Shown here: in pieces, positions 62,087 through 64,000 of the stretch | Layout: every line of letters starts with the position of its first letter | Position numbering within the stretch: position 1 is the stretch's first letter | NCBI RefSeq assembly: GCF_023231945.1 | Contig: NZ_JAJLJH010000001.1 | Span: 1,674,001 to 1,738,000, forward strand | DNA: 64,000 nt | From: Scleromatobacter humisilvae | GTDB lineage: Bacteria; Pseudomonadota; Gammaproteobacteria; Burkholderiales; Burkholderiaceae_C | Reading direction: 5' to 3' | Notes under the pieces: generated by a model | What the model was told of the DNA's origin: nothing | The model's input: only the letters and a program-made list of their open reading frames with translations | Databases searched by the model: none | Translations under genes and position numbers: made by a program

Positions 62087-63202
62087 TCAGTGCGCCTTGC
62101 GCAGTTCCAACTCAGACACCAGGCGATGCTTCCAGTAGCGCGGCGCACCGACTGCCAGGGCAAGTTGCTGGGCGCGCCGATAGTGCAGATGCGCGTCAAC
62201 CTCCCAGGTGAAGCCCATGCCGCCGTGCGTCTGCACGTTCTCCTTCGCAGCCTGCCAGTGGGCGTCGCACGCCGCGATTCGAGCTGCAGCCGCAGCGATC
62301 GGCAGTTCCGCACTGTCGTTGTCGAGGGCCCACGCCGCGTAGTAGGCGTTCGAACGCGCGAGCTGCGTTCGCACGTAGACGTCCGCCAGCTTGTGCTTGA
62401 TCGCCTGGTAGCTGGCAACGGAACGCCCGAAGGCCTTGCGCTCCAGCGCGAAGTCCCTCGCCATCTCGAGGCACCGCTCGGCGCCCCCGATCTGCTCGAA
62501 GGACAGAAGCGCCGCCGCGCGGCAGTGAATGCCTTCTGCCAGGATCCTGCCTTCGCCGTCTGCTCCCAATTGCTCCGCGCGCGCACCGGAGAAGTCGAGC
62601 CGAGCGAGGCCGCGTGTCGGATCCAGCGATTCGAGGCGGGCACGGGCAACGCCTTCGCCCTGGAGAGCGACGAGAAACATCGTCGGGCCGGCGTCGGCCT
62701 CTGCGAGCACCAGCGCCACGTCTGCGACATCCGCGTCGACGACGGGACATTTCGACCCGGTCAGGCGCCCACCATGCGCGCGGACGCGCAGCTCGCGCGG
62801 CAGGATCTCTCCTGGCCCTTCGGCCGTGGCCATGCACCCGATCGCGGCACCTTGCGCCACCAGCGGCAGCCAGTGGGCGCGCTGAGATTCCGAACCCGCG
62901 AGCTGCAGTCCCTGCGCGAACGCGTACAGCGTGGATGCAAACGGGACCGGCGCGAGCGCTCGTCCCATCTCCTCCGCGATGGCGCAGAGCTCGACGTGCG
63001 AGAGTCCGAGCCCACCGTAGGCCTCAGGGATGACGGTGGCGAGCCAGCCCATTTCCGCGACCTTCGACCACAGCGTCGCGTCGTGGGTCCGGCCATCGTC
63101 GTCCAGAACGGCACGCACCGTCGCGATGGGGCATTCGGCCGCGAGGAACTTGCGCACCTCATCCTTGAGCAGGCGCTGGTCAGGTGAATAGTCGAAGTTC
63201 AC
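62087..63202 (-). CDS. Acyl-CoA dehydrogenase, partner subunit lacking catalytic Glu
   Basis: A 371-residue ACAD-fold protein: SKVAEMGWLATVIPEAYGGLGLS, ERKAFGRSVASYQAIKHKLADV and QTHGGMGFTWEVDAHLHYRRAQ. The helix-G region reads HCRAAALLSFEQIGGAER, without Glu at the catalytic position, and no Glu lies in the C-terminal segment. Typical of the non-catalytic chain of an alpha2beta2 ACAD. ATG 63202. Confidence 0.88.
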   Translation of the reverse strand: MNFDYSPDQRLLKDEVRKFLAAECPIATVRAVLDDDGRTHDATLWSKVAEMGWLATVIPEAYGGLGLSHVELCAIAEEMGRALAPVPFASTLYAFAQGLQLAGSESQRAHWLPLVAQGAAIGCMATAEGPGEILPRELRVRAHGGRLTGSKCPVVDADVADVALVLAEADAGPTMFLVALQGEGVARARLESLDPTRGLARLDFSGARAEQLGADGEGRILAEGIHCRAAALLSFEQIGGAERCLEMARDFALERKAFGRSVASYQAIKHKLADVYVRTQLARSNAYYAAWALDNDSAELPIAAAAARIAACDAHWQAAKENVQTHGGMGFTWEVDAHLHYRRAQQLALAVGAPRYWKHRLVSELELRKAH

Positions 63203-63218
63203 GGTCTGGTGCGCGCGA

Positions 63219-64000
63219 TCAGGCCGCGTGGATCTCGATCAGCTTCTGCTGCGTGTACTCGTGCAGGCCTTCGTCGCCAAGTTCCCGCCCGTAGCCCGAC
63301 CGCTTCATGCCACCGAACGGCCCGTTGGACAGCTGCGTGCCTGCGCCACCGTTGAGCGTGACGCCACCCGTGCGGATCTGCAGCGCCATCTCCCAAGAGC
63401 GCCCCACGTCCTTGCTGATGATCCCGCCGCGAAGACCGAACTTCGAATCGTTGGCGATCGCGATCGCTTCGTCGTCCGATTCGAATCCGATGACGACACC
63501 GACGGGCCCGAAGATCTCCTCCTGCGCCAAGGGCGACTTGCTGTCGACGTCGCCGAACAGGGTCGGTTCATGGAAGAAGCCGCGCGACAGGTGTGCCGGC
63601 CGGCGCCCGCCGGCGAGCAGCGCCGCCTTGGTGTCCTGGCCGATCTCGACGAAGCGCTCGGTTCGTGCGCGGGCCGCCTCGCGAATCAGCGGGCCCATCT
63701 GCGTGGCCGGATCGAGCGTGTCGCCGACCGTCACCGCCTTCGTCTTCTCGACCAGGCGCCGCGTGAATTCCGCACGCACGGCGTTGTGAACGACCGCGCG
63801 CGTGTTCATGGCACAACCCTGCCCAGCGTGACTCGTGAATCCACGCAGCGCGGTGTTCACGGCCAGGTCGATGTCGGCGTCCTCTCGAACAATGAGCGCC
63901 GACTTGCCGCCAAGCTCGAGCAGCACGCGCTTGAGGCTCGGCGCACATTGCGCAGCGATAGCCGCACCGACAGTGTCTGAGCCGGTGAATGTGACCAGGT
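63219..64000 (-). CDS. Aldehyde dehydrogenase, N-terminus beyond the window
   Basis: The minus-strand frame is open from 64000 to the stop at 63219 (about 260 residues visible). It begins LVTFTGSDTVGAAIA, then LLELGGKSALIVRED, SHAGQGCAMNTRAVV with the nucleophile Cys, EEIFGPVGVVIGFESDD and the C-terminal FGGMKRSGYGRELGDEGL. The true start lies outside. It is the most upstream gene of the 54897-64000 operon that I can see, so its promoter is also outside. Confidence 0.92.
   Translation of the reverse strand, partial: LVTFTGSDTVGAAIAAQCAPSLKRVLLELGGKSALIVREDADIDLAVNTALRGFTSHAGQGCAMNTRAVVHNAVRAEFTRRLVEKTKAVTVGDTLDPATQMGPLIREAARARTERFVEIGQDTKAALLAGGRRPAHLSRGFFHEPTLFGDVDSKSPLAQEEIFGPVGVVIGFESDDEAIAIANDSKFGLRGGIISKDVGRSWEMALQIRTGGVTLNGGAGTQLSNGPFGGMKRSGYGRELGDEGLHEYTQQKLIEIHAA

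Overview
The window is GC-rich DNA with dense, mostly head-to-tail operons of acyl-CoA metabolism. The gene content (DUF1302/DUF1329 pair, MMPL/RND permease, many SDRs, ACADs and CYPs, TetR regulators) and Shine-Dalgarno usage suggest a Proteobacterium, most likely a Burkholderiales-type betaproteobacterium. This is inferred from gene content only; no rRNA or other taxonomic marker is present.

Layout. (1) 1-8925 is an accessory-looking left end: a truncated lipoprotein gene, an orphan ParA-type ATPase, about 1 kb without genes holding a T-arm-less initiator-tRNA-like sequence followed by a terminator, then two overlapping genes for a 1722-residue protein with a degenerate tyrosine-recombinase-like core and a 307-residue partner of unknown function. 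(2) 9208-19797, minus strand: two SDRs; a small protein plus a VOC protein; then an eight-gene operon (P450, alpha/beta hydrolase, mesaconyl-CoA-hydratase-like protein, acyl-CoA dehydrogenase, CitE-like lyase, EtfB, EtfA, SDR). (3) 20107-29574, plus strand: an envelope/export block (DUF1302, DUF1329, Ycf48-like propeller, MMPL permease) followed by three SDRs and a small protein. (4) 29624-33571: thioesterase, enoyl-CoA hydratase, and a divergent aldehyde dehydrogenase/TetR pair. (5) 33614-42738: divergent operons giving an aldehyde dehydrogenase and two P450s on one side, and a DUF35 protein, ferredoxin reductase, [2Fe-2S] and 3Fe-4S/4Fe-4S ferredoxins, TetR regulator and Ltp2-type aldolase on the other. 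(6) 42797-54795: divergent operons of CoA ligases, crotonases, hydratase, MFS transporter, a heteromeric acyl-CoA dehydrogenase pair and a nitronate-monooxygenase-like protein. (7) 54897-64000, minus strand: two SDR/hydratase-2 pairs (split MFE-2 logic), crotonase, SCP-x thiolase with DUF35 partner, a second heteromeric acyl-CoA dehydrogenase pair and a truncated aldehyde dehydrogenase.

Together the genes describe uptake or export of a hydrophobic compound, P450 hydroxylation and oxidation to a carboxylic acid, CoA activation, and beta-oxidation ending in either thiolytic or retro-aldol cleavage. The two-subunit acyl-CoA dehydrogenases, the Ltp2/DUF35 set and the nitronate-monooxygenase-like protein resemble bacterial steroid or cyclic-terpenoid catabolism. 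No ring-opening genes (KstD, HsaC type) are present, so the substrate cannot be named.

The most notable observation is a recurrent 19-bp palindrome, AACTGAC-N5-GTCAGTT, found in nine versions in the upstream regions of nearly every operon between 9.2 and 54.8 kb. It defines a candidate single regulon, perhaps under the TetR protein at 40726-41454. A different palindrome pair lies between the divergent TetR and aldehyde dehydrogenase genes at 33 kb.
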